In this document: one piece after another, positions 1 to 12,317 of the stretch
How positions within the stretch are numbered: the first letter of the stretch is position 1
Layout: every line of letters begins with the position of its first letter
From: Chiua virens
Lineage: Eukaryota > Basidiomycota > Agaricomycetes > Boletales > Boletaceae
DNA length: 64,000 nt
NCBI GenBank assembly: GCA_019787685.1
Contig: JAHNUO010000003.1
Location: 1-64,000 of the forward strand
Direction: 5' to 3'
Notes under the pieces: model-generated
What the model saw: the letters and a program-made list of their open reading frames with translations, nothing else
Told to the model about the DNA's origin: nothing
The model's database searches: none
Program-made: the position numbers and the translations under genes

Positions 1-189
1 CGGATATCGTTCTGAAACAAGGACTGAGTCCATAGAGACTCGAAACTAAATAACTGCTTGAGGCAACCACTTGTCTTCTTAAGCTGGCCTCCACAATCTA
101 CTGGGAAAAGACCGTGACATACTCGTCTACATCCAGGTTATCGTTCGGATCCAATTACCAATATGAATAAGTTCCTCGGCCCGCAGGCA

Positions 190-2217
190 TCATTCTGTAC
201 GTGCGAGCAAGTTCGCTATCTTGCCCGATCGTACTCTCATCCTACAAGGGGTGGGGAGTGCACGTCTACCCATTTATGATGAACAGTCGATTCCCAGACA
301 TTGCAGTCAACCAAAACATACCTGACGAATAATTTGTTACAAAATTCGGGCACAGGCTCAAATTCGTCCCCCGCGTCATCCAAGGGCTTGACGACGTCAA
401 AGCACCTCAAGATGTGCGAGATCATGATGAAAAGTGCCGAGTATCCTACATGGCGCCCGGGACATGTGCTTGAGGGGTGATCAGTACCACAAATGTATAG
501 GAAGGACTCGTCTACCGTTTTCCCCACCCATATACCGTTGATTCAATGGTTTCTCGCGCTATCGCGCTGCCTTCCGCTGTTTTCAGGAACCGAGAAGGGT
601 CAAATTGTTCGGGGTTTGGGAACACGTCGGGATCCCTCAAGATAACCCTTGTAAAGTCAGGATCAGGTATAATACTTTACATTCGAACCCACCAATTGTT
701 GCCAAGTACCATCGATCCCTTTGGGATACGATAACCTAGGTACTCATCCTCGTCTATAACCATGTGAGGAAACCCTGGATCTCTATCGATAACTCGAAAT
801 GAAAAATGAAGGAAACAGATCATACCAAGCGGAGTGACGACATTCCACCGAAAAACCTCAAGAACAATACAGTCGATAAACGGTAATGAAGCGCGATCAT
901 CAAAGGTCGGCAGATTCTCCCGACCTAGCACGGAGTCCAGCTCACTGCTGGGCTCGGCGCTGTATTTCCGGGTGCAAGACCATGGCACCTAAGAAAGTAT
1001 ACATGAAGGAGACGGTCTTTGTCTATTACTTAGTCGTAAATGCATTGTTATTGTCAAAACTCACCGACTCCATAGCGACCCCATACATGGCGGCAGCGGT
1101 ATCACGAATTAGTTCCGCCTGATGGGAGTGTTCCAGATCTTCCTCGGGTGGGAGCTGGCTCAGCAACGTAGACACAAATGATGGGCTGGCTATCCCCGCT
1201 CCCTGTAACAGATGAGGAATAAGTGTGTGCACAGAAGTTGGATAGATGGCACGGCGAGTTACCATCTGACTTCGAACCATATTAAATGGTGTGTAGCGAA
1301 GCCGCTCAGTTAGCAACCTGGCCTCTGCCGCGTCTATTTTAAATTCACCGCCTGGCAACCAACTAGGGTAATATTTCACTGCAAGACTGTTAGGTGCAGT
1401 CCCGGACAAAAGGGTGTCTGCTCACGAAGCGGCAGGAAGTCAACCAGGTAAGGGCCATTACGAGGAACTTCCATTGCATCCTGAATAATCTTCAGAAGAC
1501 TATCATCTGTACGGGTGACCTCGTGACCGTAGCATATCCGCAGTACAGAGGATGCAATACTCCTTCAAAATGAACATTAGTTCTGAATATGCTGCGAGAA
1601 GAGTCTCACAAGTGGATCAGTGCGGTCCAGTCATCAGGGTTGGCAAGCAAATTTTTCAGCAAGGTTCGTGAGCTTTCCAGTTGAACGTGCTGCCAATCTT
1701 TGAACTGCGAAAGGAAGTAGCGCTGAGCCAGAGAGCGTCGCTCCTTGTGCGGTTCTCCCTGAGATGATACCGAGAACCCAGTCAGAACCCACACTAGAGT
1801 AGCACCGTCATTGGAGGTATCTGGAATGCAAATTGACGCTCACACTTCGACAAGCATAGGCATTCGGGGTCTATGGGAGTAAATGGCCTGCACGCTTGTC
1901 CATGAGATCGCTCGCCGCTTCTGCCGTATTAAGAATGATCGTATGCCTTCCAAATGCCTCCATGTGCATGACACTGCCTAGAGATCGCTCAGAGTACAAA
2001 TCTTCCGCAAAACTAACAGCGTACCATAGTCTTTACGCCATCTTATATGGGTCTCAGCGTTTCCCGCATTCCCTCGCGGAAGATCTGACAGATTTCCAAA
2101 CAGGAAGTGTCCTTTTGGTCCTGGGGGGAGGCATTTTGCAGGTCTCCGTAGACAGCGGAGAAGTAGTGCCAGTGACGTTGCAACAAACGCGGAGATGTAT
2201 ATGAGAAAAGGCGACAT
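190..2217 (-). pseudogene. Cytochrome P450, frameshifted copy 1
   Basis: This is a multi-exon, microsomal class-II-type P450 monooxygenase related to the three genes at 28.5-36.1 kb. It opens with an N-terminal hydrophobic anchor from the ATG at 2217 and the proline-rich hinge LPPGPKG. Later come the K-helix EVFRW and, across an intron near 500, the haem motif YGWGKR-TCPGRH. The last small exon (MRVRSGK...) ends at the TGA at 190-192, as in the paralogues. Against those paralogues there are two single-base insertions inside exons. One is an extra G near 1886, in the segment equivalent to 'MDKRAAIYS'. The other is near 1756, in the segment equivalent to 'ISGEPHKE'. Each shifts the frame with no obvious splice rescue. 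Domain identity is clear. I infer loss of function, although assembly error is possible. Substrate is unknown. Confidence 0.75.
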
Positions 2218-3323
2218 GGGCCAACGAATGAATTCGTCAATGTTCTGGTCAAAGCTCAGACGTAAATAGATATGGGGCGCCGGCTATCAAATGCCAGTTA
2301 TCAACAATATCTGTAACCTACCATGAATCGTGACCGATACAGCGATTTCCCGCGGCGATGCCGCTCGACACCAGTCAATAGACTACCAAATTTGCTGTAC
2401 AGCTTTCCACGAACATTTCCGAGGCTGTCTCAGATTTACCCGATAAGTGAGGGTGAATTCCATGTGGAGAGAGACGGACTTGGATTTGCTCGCAATATAT
2501 GCTAAGAGAGGACGGCGATTCGAGGAGCCGCTCGGACGCCCGGAGCACTCCACAGCGAGCACAAACGACATCCATTCACCCAAGGTCATGGCATGCTTTG
2601 GGTTCGGTATGAAATGGCGGGCTGGGTTGGCGGACCCTGGAGCTCTTCTATGTTACAAGATTTGATTTACATAAATACCACCCACGTATAAAATGTGACT
2701 GACCTCAGGTTGCACTGGCATGATCCCATATGTCGCGTTCGTCGTCGTTCGCGCTCCTCTCGTTTACAGTTGTAGGCTCTCGGGTTAATGATCATGTCTG
2801 CCGAGTTGTTGATTTGGTTTCTCGCTCTCCGAGGCTGTCACGTCTTCGTTGTGACACTAGCATCTGCGTTCTTTCTGCATTTCGTCTTCGTACCACACTA
2901 CCTTAAGTGTTGCAATCCACGACAACGTCGACGAGGAACCGGCGAACCTAGAAATAGTTGGTTGCGTAGGACTCGTTTTGAGTGTGAACATAGAGCATTC
3001 GCAAAAACTGATCAGAGTGCTAGTGTCGAGAGTCTGAGTCCGAGCCGAGCCTGCTTACTTTTTCGGCAACGACACCATCCGGGCCGTCAGCGGGCCGACT
3101 TTGCGTTTTTGACACCTTCCTCTTTTAGTGAACCGTACAGTCGGTGGAGAAGCCCGTCGTTTTAATATTGGCCCGGGGGTGTTGGGAGAAGTTCAAGCTA
3201 ACCCTCACCCGTTCTTGCGCCGACCGTGTCTTTAAAACTTCAGTACCTAGTCCTTACGGCGGCTGCTCATTTCTCATCTGAACGATTTCTTGACCTGTCG
3301 CGTTACATAAAATTCGACTCAGA
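2218..3323. other. Intergenic, divergent promoter region
   Basis: This stretch lies between the minus-strand P450 copy 1 and the plus-strand lipid phosphatase, so both upstream regions fall here. I see no supported gene. A 125-codon plus-strand open frame at 2788-3165 has a hydrophobic start but no recognisable domain or intron structure, and I treat it as chance. Confidence 0.5.
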
Positions 3324-5132
3324 ATGCCCACAGGCGACCACTTGCCATCGGAAACGGATGGAGATTTGACGCCAGGACAACTTCCAGATCACGTTTACAA
3401 TGCAACCCTGTCCCCGTGGAGAGCTGCAATTCGCACCCATCTCGTCAAGACTATCGCACAAGAGAGCATCGCCATAGCGCGTTTGCAGGTGCTCCGAGTC
3501 CTCTATTCATTCCATGTTGCATTTGGCTTACTCGCCCATAGACACTTCTGCGTCACCCTTGGCTGGACAAATATTTCCTCTACTCCTCTACGCTTGGGAC
3601 ACACACGTTTTTCATGATTGCGCTCCCAATCCTGTTTTTCTTTGGATACCCAGAAGTTGGGAGAGGGTGAGTGTTTGTTCTGGTGTTTCGTGCTAAACCA
3701 TTGAGTGCCTTTTCCAGCCTTGTGGTCGTCTTGGCGTCCGGCGTTTACTTCTCTTCGTTTATCAAAGACCTTGTCTGCTCACCTCGCCCCTTTGCACCTC
3801 CTGTGACCCGTTTAAGTCTGTAGTTTCTATTTCTCCCTTCATCTCCTGTCGACTCATTTCTTCGACTTCTTGTATAGTTATCGGCACGCATCACCTTGAG
3901 TACGGATTTCCGTCAACACATTCGACTAATAGTGTCTCTATGGCTCTCTTCATCTTCGGTCAAGTTCACATCGCTTACACTGTTCATTCGGCTGTATCCA
4001 GTCAGACATACTGGATTTCATGCGCAATTCTGACGCTGTTCGCTATCACGATCGTCTTTGGCAGGGTTTACACAGGTATGCACTCCTTCACCGACTGTGG
4101 TATGGGCGTGGCCCTCGGAGCCGCCATCTGGGGTGCCTACGTCGTCATGCATAAATTGTGGATCGTTGGTTGGAGACTGGATCATGGATCGGTAAGTCAC
4201 GTTAATCTCGCTCTACGTCTCCTTTGACCAGGGGTCATCTCCATAGTTCCTTCTGTGCTGTTGCCACTGTGCCTGTTGCTGGTACACTATCACCCGCAAC
4301 CGGTAGATGATTGCCCCTGTTTCGAGGACGCCATTGCGTTCGTGTCTGTAATCCTGGGAATCTATCTAGCACGATGGCACACCGTTTACATTGACCTGGG
4401 CGACAAATTTTTCGAATCGGTCATGCCTGGAGGTCAAGGAGATGTCTGGACGTGGGAAGAACAAGTAAGGTGGTGTATTTTGGCAGGGACTAAAGTTGTC
4501 TTCGGTACGTTTCCCATTTGCATCCTCCGTCCGTCCCATTCGCCCTGACCCACCTATAGGCATCGTTGTTATTTTCATTTGGCGACTTCTTGCGAAGTCG
4601 TTTCTGCACGCTGTCCTGCCACCCATCTTCCGCGCATTGGCTCCTTACTTTGACCTCCCGCACCGACGTTTCTACACCCCTGCGACGGATTACGGTCGGT
4701 TGCCTGTAAAGAGCGGCCTTCATCCCATTCCAAGCATGATTGATCTTCCTGGTGCGTTGGAAGTAAGCGGTGTTGATGGTTCAGAACTATCGAGGCATGT
4801 GATCAAACGACGGGGGTTGAATTCGAATGAGAGGAAGGGGAAGGATCATGACGAGGCAGGCGTAGGCATCAATTTGGAGAGCGGAAAGTCCCTCGAAATT
4901 GGGAGCTTGGGCACAAGAGCGACAAAAGAGGTGAAACATTATGATGCCGATGGTGTGTTTTCTTCGATTCCCTTTCCTTTCGTCTTCATTTTGTTTGTAT
5001 CTTTTATTGAGCTGACGCGACGAATTTGCAGTGCTTACGAAGGTGGTCGTTTATTCTGGCATTGGAATTATTAGCAGCGAGATAATGCCGCTGTTCTTCT
5101 CGTTGATGGGATGGGGTATCAAAGCTTGGTGA
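3324..5132 (+). CDS. LCB3: Long-chain-base/sphingosine-1-phosphate phosphatase (PAP2 family)
   Basis: This is an integral ER membrane lipid phosphatase expected to remove phosphate from dihydrosphingosine-1-P and related long-chain base phosphates in sphingolipid metabolism. All three PAP2 signature blocks are present across exons. C1 is KDLVCSPRP. C2 is PSTHSTN, after an intron ending near 3880. C3 is GRVYTGMHSFTD, near 4058-4105, with the catalytic histidine. Several transmembrane stretches follow, then a hydrophilic segment and a last exon ending in GIKAW at 5132. I count about seven introns. The splice near 4165-4235 is awkward: the strong GTAAGT donor does not keep frame, whereas a weaker donor (GTTGGA) a few codons upstream does. 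The family call is secure; the symbol is by similarity to yeast Lcb3/Ysr3. Confidence 0.85.
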
Positions 5133-6263
5133 AGAGGATCGATGTTTTCCTGGTACCGATTATGATGTTCGTCGGCAGTGAGCACGGCAGATTATCCAGT
5201 TACAGTTTTAATATTGAACTGTTGACCTGAAAGCTAATAGCGGGCCAAAGCTAAGAGCCCTGGACTGTTGTACGCTGAGGCGGTCGTTGCGCTTCACCTT
5301 TCAGAAATAGTAAGCACACTGCCGGTGAGGAATACCATGCGCAGGTCCGAGTTCATGCTGCTATATACTGCAGCATTGATTCTGGTGAGTCTCGTATCTT
5401 CAGAACCTCCGTCCAACTTCGTCGATGCTCTATCCCTCTTCGCAGGGAGTTCCGGAGTCTGTCTTCGTGTGGTCGAACCTTACGTGGTTGGGACAAAGGA
5501 CAGGGCCGCAGACCTAGGACTGCAGTGTGGGTCGTGCGAGAGATATGGACCGATGGAGAGGGTGGTTCGGACTAGAGGGCATCAATGCCTACTGCTGGTC
5601 CTTCGTGCGCGAGACAGCAGTGTGCATTAACGATGATTGATGACGCACGGGAGGTGGACTCGTCGCATCTGCGGAGGCTCGAGTACTCTCTTCATTCTAC
5701 TGTTATGTGCTAATCCATGCATTTGATCATCATGATAACATGGCCTTCTACTACCTTCGCAGAGGAGTGTTCCTGCCAACCGGAACCAATTGACGTTGGT
5801 CGATCTACTACTCCTCACGCACCGAGCCCTTCCATCTTCATGCCGAAGAAATGGATGGAAAACTTCGAAGCACTTCCCCCATTGGATATCTCACGACAAA
5901 CGGATTAGATGACTGGCATATGTACAATGCCGCAGTCCAAGTGGTGACTCGGATGGATTATCGAACTATCTCCAAGATATTATTTACCAAGTTGCGTTCC
6001 AACCCGTTTGCATCAGACTCTCCTGAATTCAATTCCAGTAAACGGATAAGCGCTCAGTATGTGATCCGATATCCGGAGGTGCCATTTTCTCTAAATACCT
6101 GGGCCCTCACTAGGTTTTACTTACGTGATGATCGATACGATTAATGATTAATGAAGCCTTGCCTTGCCTTTATCCTGTTGATTCCCCATCCCTATCATCT
6201 CTACCTTCTTCCCACCCACTTCGTTCCTCGCTTCTTTCACATCCTACCGAATTCTCTATAAAG
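5133..6263. other. Intergenic with unassigned coding-like segments
   Basis: There is no gene I can name. On the plus strand an open segment from about 5268 can be joined across a good intron (about 5384-5442, GTGAGT...CGCAG) into the hydrophobic string LILGVPESVFVWSN. It soon meets a stop, and a one-base shift reopens the frame to about 5630. A second open segment (5851-6144, 97 codons) has no recognised domain. This could be a decayed gene or an unannotated one with unusual splicing. Confidence 0.3.
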
Positions 6264-9200
6264 ATGTCGTTTTCGAGCAGGGTGAGACGATTTCCACACA
6301 CGGAAAGAGTGGAACTCATGATGTTGAAGCTGAAAGCTTCAGAAAACGCTCATGGTCGAGGAAGAGTATTGAGGGACAACCAGGAATCAAACGCATCAAC
6401 TATTCCACGGCAAACTTTTGAAAACACGCTCGACGCTACAATTCAAATTATTCAACAAATCACCCAACTGATTCCTATCCAAACGGCAAAGAACGTTCTC
6501 ATTGGCATTACTAGTATCCTCTTACTCTTACAGGTGCGTCTATTTAAAAAAAAATGAAATACCGATTAATTCTCGTCGCAGAAAAACACGAAAAACAAGG
6601 ATGGATTGACCAGTCTTGCTCGGCGTTGTGATGCCATCTGCTCGACGTTGGCAAGAGCTACTGAAGACGTTTCTACGGAGGACATCAGTGATGTCCTCAC
6701 GGATGCTCTACGCACCCTCGAGTCGTACGTTTGGTGGATTTTTACCAGCCCTTCTAACTCAGCTTACATCCACTAAAATAGCTCGATTGACGAATTGCAT
6801 TCAAGCGTCGATAAGGCGATGCAGCGCGGCCGCATCCGTAGGCTCGTTGGTGCAACGCTTGACGAAAAGCAGATTAATGAATGGACTCGAGAACTTGACA
6901 GCACTCTTATATTGTTCAGCGTATGTAAGATCAGCTATGTGCTGCGTCCAATTGGATCTCATCGGATGGCTATGTTGACAGGCGGGTGTGAACATTGTCT
7001 CTGGAATTCGTTCCGAACAAACATACCGTTTGTTGAAACATCGGGAGGGACAAAGGCGAGGAAATTTTATAATTCTGATAGATCTCTCGCCAATGATACA
7101 TATTTATGTAACAGCCTAAGGCCCGAGCTTCCGCCAGCACCTCCCGCTATGTTCTTTGGTCGCGAGGATCTCTTCACGAAAGTTAAAAGTGCCTTACTGC
7201 GTGATGAAGACGTCGTGTTGATTGGGACTGGCGGGATTGGCAAGAGTACAATTGCAAAAGCTCTCATACACGACGAGGACATCCGGAGACGCTATGCTAG
7301 GCGGTTTTTCATAACATACGAGGGGATGGATCCTTTGACGATAACATCAGGCTCCTTCGTGGACCGCATCGCCTGCGCCCTTGGGCTTCCGATGCGTGGT
7401 TCCCACAATAAACACACAATCGTGTCTAACCTGGCGTCGTCGACCGTGCTTATGGTTCTCGATAATGCAGAAACATTCGAAGATGCGGCGAATCAAGACG
7501 TGACAGAGCAAATATCATCTATTGTATCCGAGATTGCAAACACTCAAGGAGTGACGGTTATTCTGACCTCCCGAACGAGCCGCAATGCCCGTAACACACG
7601 TTGGACTGAATTCTACGTCCCAGCACTCCGAAAAGCACCTGCGAGAGAATACTTCAGGACAATTTACCATGGAGACATCACAGACGAAGATATTGACGAA
7701 CTCTTGGGTACACTGGATTTCCACCCACTATCGATTCATATTCTTGCCCACACTGCGAGAGAAAGTGGATGGACAGGGGAAGAACTAAGAGATGAATGGC
7801 AGGCGCAGCGAAGTCGATTACTCCAGAAAGGACATAAGAAGGAGAACCTTGGATTCACAGTTCAACTGTCTCTGAACTCACCATCAGTCAAGGATCTTGG
7901 TGACAATGCTGTGAATGTCCTTCGTGTCATTGCCTTTTTTCCCCAGGGCATCAACCGGAAGCACGCCACTCGCCTATTTCCAACCATCCCTGATATATTG
8001 TCGCTCATGGATACATTGTACAAGGTGTCACTTGTTTATCGCTCCGGCACCTTCTTGTCGACACTTGCACCTATCAGGTTATTCCTTCTCGACGTATTCT
8101 CTCCTCCCGGGCTCGACCTTCTTGCCGACATTCGCCAAACGTACTATGATTCACTTTGGGAGGTGTCGGAAACGAAGGATTCACACGCGGAGCTGATCAT
8201 CTCCGATCATCTTAATATTGAGTACCTGATCGCGCACGACATCGCACACGGACCAGACAACACCCAGGACGCCACGCTCGCTTGCCATCGGTTTCTTTTT
8301 GGTCTCAGACAACACAAAGTTCGGCCCACTTCACTCGCTCTCATGATTCCCCCACTGCCTGAAGCATCATATGATGAGAAACAGTCGAAAGCATGGTGCC
8401 TGGAAGCCCTCGGAATGCTTTATTCTGGACTCTCGGGGTATGCCCGTGTCAGAGCGGCTTGTTCAGCTGCCTTTACACTGTTTGTTGATATCGGGGACCA
8501 CATCATGGCCGCTCGTTGTCTCTCCAACACAGCCATGTCAGATAATAACCTCGGCTTCTATTCGCGAGCTCAGCGACTTCTGGAAGACTTCATATGCTCT
8601 CCTTCATGGAACTACGCAGATGAGGAGAAGCCTGAGATTCATTTCACGCTTGACTGGTCCAAGATGTACACCTCCCGTGAAAGTGCCGACAAGTTGTTTC
8701 TGCTTTCCATGGATGATCCGTTTCGTGGTCCACAATCACATGTGAGGCACTGGCAGGCTAGGATGTACCATGGATACAACAGACCAGAAGAAGTTGAAGG
8801 ACATCTCGAGTCCATCCGATCACTCTGTATGACATCATCCAATATATGGGATCACTGGAGATTTCTCCAAGCTGCGGCCGAAGCGGCATTTCTTCAACAG
8901 AGATTTGACACAGCGATGGACTTCCTCAACCAAGCATCCGATGCTGCCAGCGGCGACTCGGATTTCTTGCTCACGTTGATAATCCTCAAGCATCAGGCGG
9001 CAGTTGCCTCAGTGCAAGGCAACTACGAACACTCTCGATCACTCTTACAGCATGCTATCGATACCCTCTCGGTGGTTTCCACCCCTTCATCCTCTGACTT
9101 TTTGTACATCCGCTATGTCCATGGTCGAAACGAGCTCTACGCGCGAAACTATTCCGAGGCTCGTCGACTACTATCTGATGTCATCATCGATTCCGATATC

Positions 9201-9428
9201 CACGGAAACCTTGCAGTGAAGTTGAGATCCACGAGAGCGCTTGGAGAAGCAGAGCTTTTATTTGGTTGCAAAACCAATTCAGACCGAAGCTTTGGTCAGA
9301 CGGTAGAACTGTGCAGGGAAGCTGGTATATCACCAGAGTCGTTGCATATAATCGAACCAATGATGTTGAACCTCGACGATGGCGAGTTTCCGGGATGGAA
9401 GAATTTTTTACGGGGGCAGACTGTATAG
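6264..9428 (+). CDS. NLR-like NB-ARC ATPase with TPR-type C-terminus
   Basis: This is a STAND-class receptor-like ATPase of the kind common in Agaricomycetes. Exon 1 (from the ATG at 6264) encodes a short N-terminal helix, with 'IQIIQQITQLIP' and 'GITSILLLLQ' just before the first intron at about 6535. After two more exons comes the linker RPELPPAPP, then FFGRED. The nucleotide-binding module follows: Walker A GTGGIGKST (about 7220-7250), Walker B VLMVLDNAE, a TSR sensor-like motif and 'FHPLSIHILA' in the GLPL position. A winged-helix-like region and roughly 400 residues of helical TPR-like repeats follow, ending at 9428. Near 6920-7120 the frame is open without splicing, but intron 6921-6981 (GTATGT...ACAG) is also plausible. 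The ligand is unknown; non-self recognition is an inference from the family. A paralogue without the NB module lies at 51.3 kb. Confidence 0.85.
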
Positions 9429-9807
9429 CTCTGATGTACTGTTGTCGGAGGTAGTAATAATACGACGCGCGCTCTGATCAACATATAACTCGAGTCAACA
9501 TCGCTGTGCCACAACGATACTGAGGCTCGTCCAATTCGTCCGATCATATTTTACTACCGGCAGATCATGAAGATTTCAACCTGAAGTGCAAAAGTCAGCA
9601 ATTGTAAACACTGAGCTATAAAGAAATGTGTAGGCTTCTTTCAACGACGGCGTACATATGGACACCTTACCGAGAACATGTCACGGTGCAGCACCACATG
9701 CACATAACAGCGCGACATACATAGATGCCAAGTTAATAAGAAATACCTACTAGTACGGAATTTCCGCTCCTTGATCTCAGAGTCGGCTGGGCGCTTTTAG
9801 CCAGATC
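9429..9807. other. Intergenic, convergent 3' ends
   Basis: This lies between the NLR-like gene and the convergent small gene on the minus strand. Nothing coding is seen; it is presumably 3' untranslated sequence of both. Confidence 0.5.
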
Positions 9808-10375
9808 TCAAAATTCCATCGGCGTGTTGCATATCAGAAGCACACAAACACCTGGGTTTGCCCAAGGGTCTGTCAACTGCTGACCACTGGCGTATAGTCG
9901 TGATGGGCCATTATTTTGCCACCTCAGGCTGCATTCAGCTAAGCCTGCAACTTCATACATTAACGAGCGGCGTGCACTATCGTACAAAGAGACGGAAACG
10001 AGGTTATGAGGTGTGCCAACTTGAGGTAGATTCCTAGATATAGAGATCTCTATCATTTCGTAGATTGTCCCCTGTTTCACTGAGAAATATTTGTGGGCTT
10101 GATGAGATTAGGGGTATGATTAGCTGTGGAAACGATCCGGACGAACCATCATACTTACATCTGGCCTCGTGCCTTCCTCGACACTTTGGGACTTTGAGTC
10201 TGACACCTGCCGATTAGCAGGTACTTTGTCCGCTTCACCTTTGCGAGGCTTCAAGTTATTTGCCTTAACGTTAGTTAAGATTGTTACATAGCAAGGACAT
10301 GTGAAATATACGGCTCACTTTAACTGACTTTCTGCGTGGAGCCCGAGCCACCCTTGTTCTTTTTAGTTGGCCCAT
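9808..10375 (-). CDS. Small basic hypothetical protein (three exons)
   Basis: I do not recognise this protein. The last exon is an open minus-strand frame ending at 9808. Two short upstream exons join to it in frame. Exon 1, from the ATG at 10375, gives a very basic start (MGQLKRTRVARAPRRKS, reminiscent of a nuclear-localisation signal). It leads through a GTGAGC...TTAAG intron to a hydrophilic, serine-rich exon 2. A GTAAGT...AACAG intron then joins 'TRPD' to 'GTIYEMIEI'. The product would be about 140 residues with a more ordered C-terminal half. The consistent splice phases favour a real gene, but no family supports it. Confidence 0.4.
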
Positions 10376-10675
10376 GGACAAGGGAAATACAATTTGTCCA
10401 AACGCGCGCAGCAATGCTCGAATCGGCAAAGTCCGGCTGCTTAGCAATTTAAATATTGGGAATAATTATACTGATATTATTAATATTGAGGGCGCCCTTG
10501 CAATTGGGTTGAACTCTCATAGTAAAGCTTGAAGCTTCCATGAAAGTTCCATGTTCTCGAAGCAATGTTCTAGCTTATTTTCAAACTGATTCGAACTCCA
10601 AAAAAAAGGTAGTTGTGATTATCTCAGGCTGTCCTCCGAGAAAGGATCGAGATCTTCAAATCTTGTAGAACAACC

Positions 10676-12003
10676 ATGCACTGGCATTTCACATTCAGAC
10701 AGCAGCCACTCAAGACGCTGTACATCATCTACACATTGTTTCTTGTGCTCTCCAAGCTCCCTTACTGGACTTTGATCTCACTTCCTCGAGCATGGCGACC
10801 CCGTCGCAATTGGTCACTCGGTCGCTCTGTCACCCTTTCCGTGTTGCGAACGATTGTCGACATGGTCTATGCGACGGGTCTGTTTATTGGAGAGGACGCC
10901 GAGAAGAGTGCCAAGTCCGCTGACAAACTCGGGTTCGTCTGGGTCGAGCCTCTTTCGCCAGAACTCATAAAGGGAGAAATTGCCTCTCTGGCGGCTGCAA
11001 ATAAGACAGTGTCGGTCCGCGTGTATGGATTTTGGTATGGCAAGGACGTTGGGAGTGGTTCGCATGGAGGAAAGGCACGACCAAACGAAAAAGTTCTCTA
11101 CCACTTCCATGGTGAGCTCAATTGTATGGGCGTGTCGGTGTAGCCATGGAGGCTCATTCAATCTGTTCTTTTTCAGGTGGTGGATACGTTGTACGTTGCA
11201 TCCATCCACCCTCCACATCCCCTATCTGATCTCTCGTTCTGTTTTAGATGGGGTCTGCAAGTCCCAATGGACAGTCTGGATCAGCTCTCGCCGATTATGT
11301 CAGAGAATGTTCTGGGGTGGTCGAACGGGGGTTCTTTCTTAACTATCGCCTTTCCTCGGCTGCTCCCTTCCAACCCGAGAACCCATTTCCCGCAGCGGTC
11401 ATCGATGCGCTCGCTGGATATAAATACCTCATCGACACTCTTGGATTTAAGCCGACCAATGTCATCGTCTCTGGCGACAGCGCTGGCGGCCATCTTGCCT
11501 TTACGCTCGTCCGGTACCTCGTCCGAGAGGCGATCTCTGAGCTCCCTCCACCAGGCGCAACCGTCCTCTTTTCGCCCACCGTCGATTGGGCCTGCACGCA
11601 CGACGCCAAGCCGGGGTCGTCCATGACCCGCAATGTCCGCTGCGACGTCGTCCAGCCGATCCTCCATAGCGGCTACACAGCACGCGGGCTCTGCGGCTCA
11701 TTGGGCGCGGACAGTGTGGAGACCAATGCGTGGATCTCGCCGGCGTCGCTCAGTCTCGACACGCGCGGTCTATTCACCAACTTCACGCCGACGCTGATTC
11801 TCGCAGGTGGTGCGGAACAGACGCTGGACCCTATCAAAACGCTGTATGATCGGTTGCAGGCGGACAATGATGCAGCGAAGATCAAGTATACAGAGTTTCC
11901 CGAGGCTTCGCATGATTTTGTTATGATGACGTATCATGAGCCTGAAAAAACGGAAGGAGCAAAAGAGGTGGCACGGTGGTTGGAGACGGTGTACGGCAAG
12001 TGA
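10676..12003 (+). CDS. Membrane-anchored alpha/beta hydrolase, HSL / steryl-acetyl-hydrolase type
   Basis: This is an esterase/lipase of the alpha/beta-hydrolase-3 (hormone-sensitive lipase) family, about 401 residues. An N-terminal hydrophobic segment (about residues 14-32) suggests a membrane anchor. The oxyanion-hole motif HGGG is assembled by splicing. Exon 1 ends after 'HFH' plus one base at 11111. A 14-nt micro-exon (11177-11190) encodes GGGYV. Exon 3 starts at 11248. The nucleophile elbow is GDSAGG. The acidic residue is likely the Asp of 'LDPIKT', and the catalytic His lies in 'ASHDF' near the C-terminus. Exon lengths 436+14+756 keep frame. Similarity to fungal Say1-type steryl deacetylases and lactone hydrolases is possible, but the substrate is not determined. 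Confidence 0.85.
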
Positions 12004-12317
12004 TGAGAGGGTGGGCTTTTAGGTCCTCGTCGATTGTGTTTGTCGTTTAGTGATCTCTGAGCAGCTGTTGTTTTACGATCTCCATAGTGCAAGATTCTGT
12101 CGTGTTTTCTTTGCCTTGCGCAAAGTACTAACGTTGGAGATCGAGCAAGTAGTCACACTATGTCGAGACAAAGACTTCAGATCCAGAGTCGTCCGCTCCG
12201 AGGGACAATAGTGGTAGAATATATAAAATGTCGGCCTGTATTAGTTATACTCCCTGCGAAAGGCTTACTCACAAATTGAGGCACTTACCTCCAACAAACG
12301 CGTCGTGGTCGTCCGAC
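12004..12317. other. Intergenic between hydrolase and VPS11
   Basis: This is presumed 3' UTR of the hydrolase followed by the VPS11 promoter. I see nothing else of note. Confidence 0.4.

Noticed and set aside
2788..3165. A 125-codon plus-strand gene
   Set aside because: It has a hydrophobic start followed by Arg/Ser-rich composition without family, splice or conservation support.
6921..7120. Frameshift in the NLR linker
   Set aside because: The unspliced frame is open through to the NB domain, and an alternative intron is also available, so no indel is needed.
6264..9428. Bacterial-type defence gene acquired by transfer
   Set aside because: Fungal-type introns in the 5' part, a linker typical of Agaricomycete NLR proteins and a local paralogue make a native fungal gene more likely.
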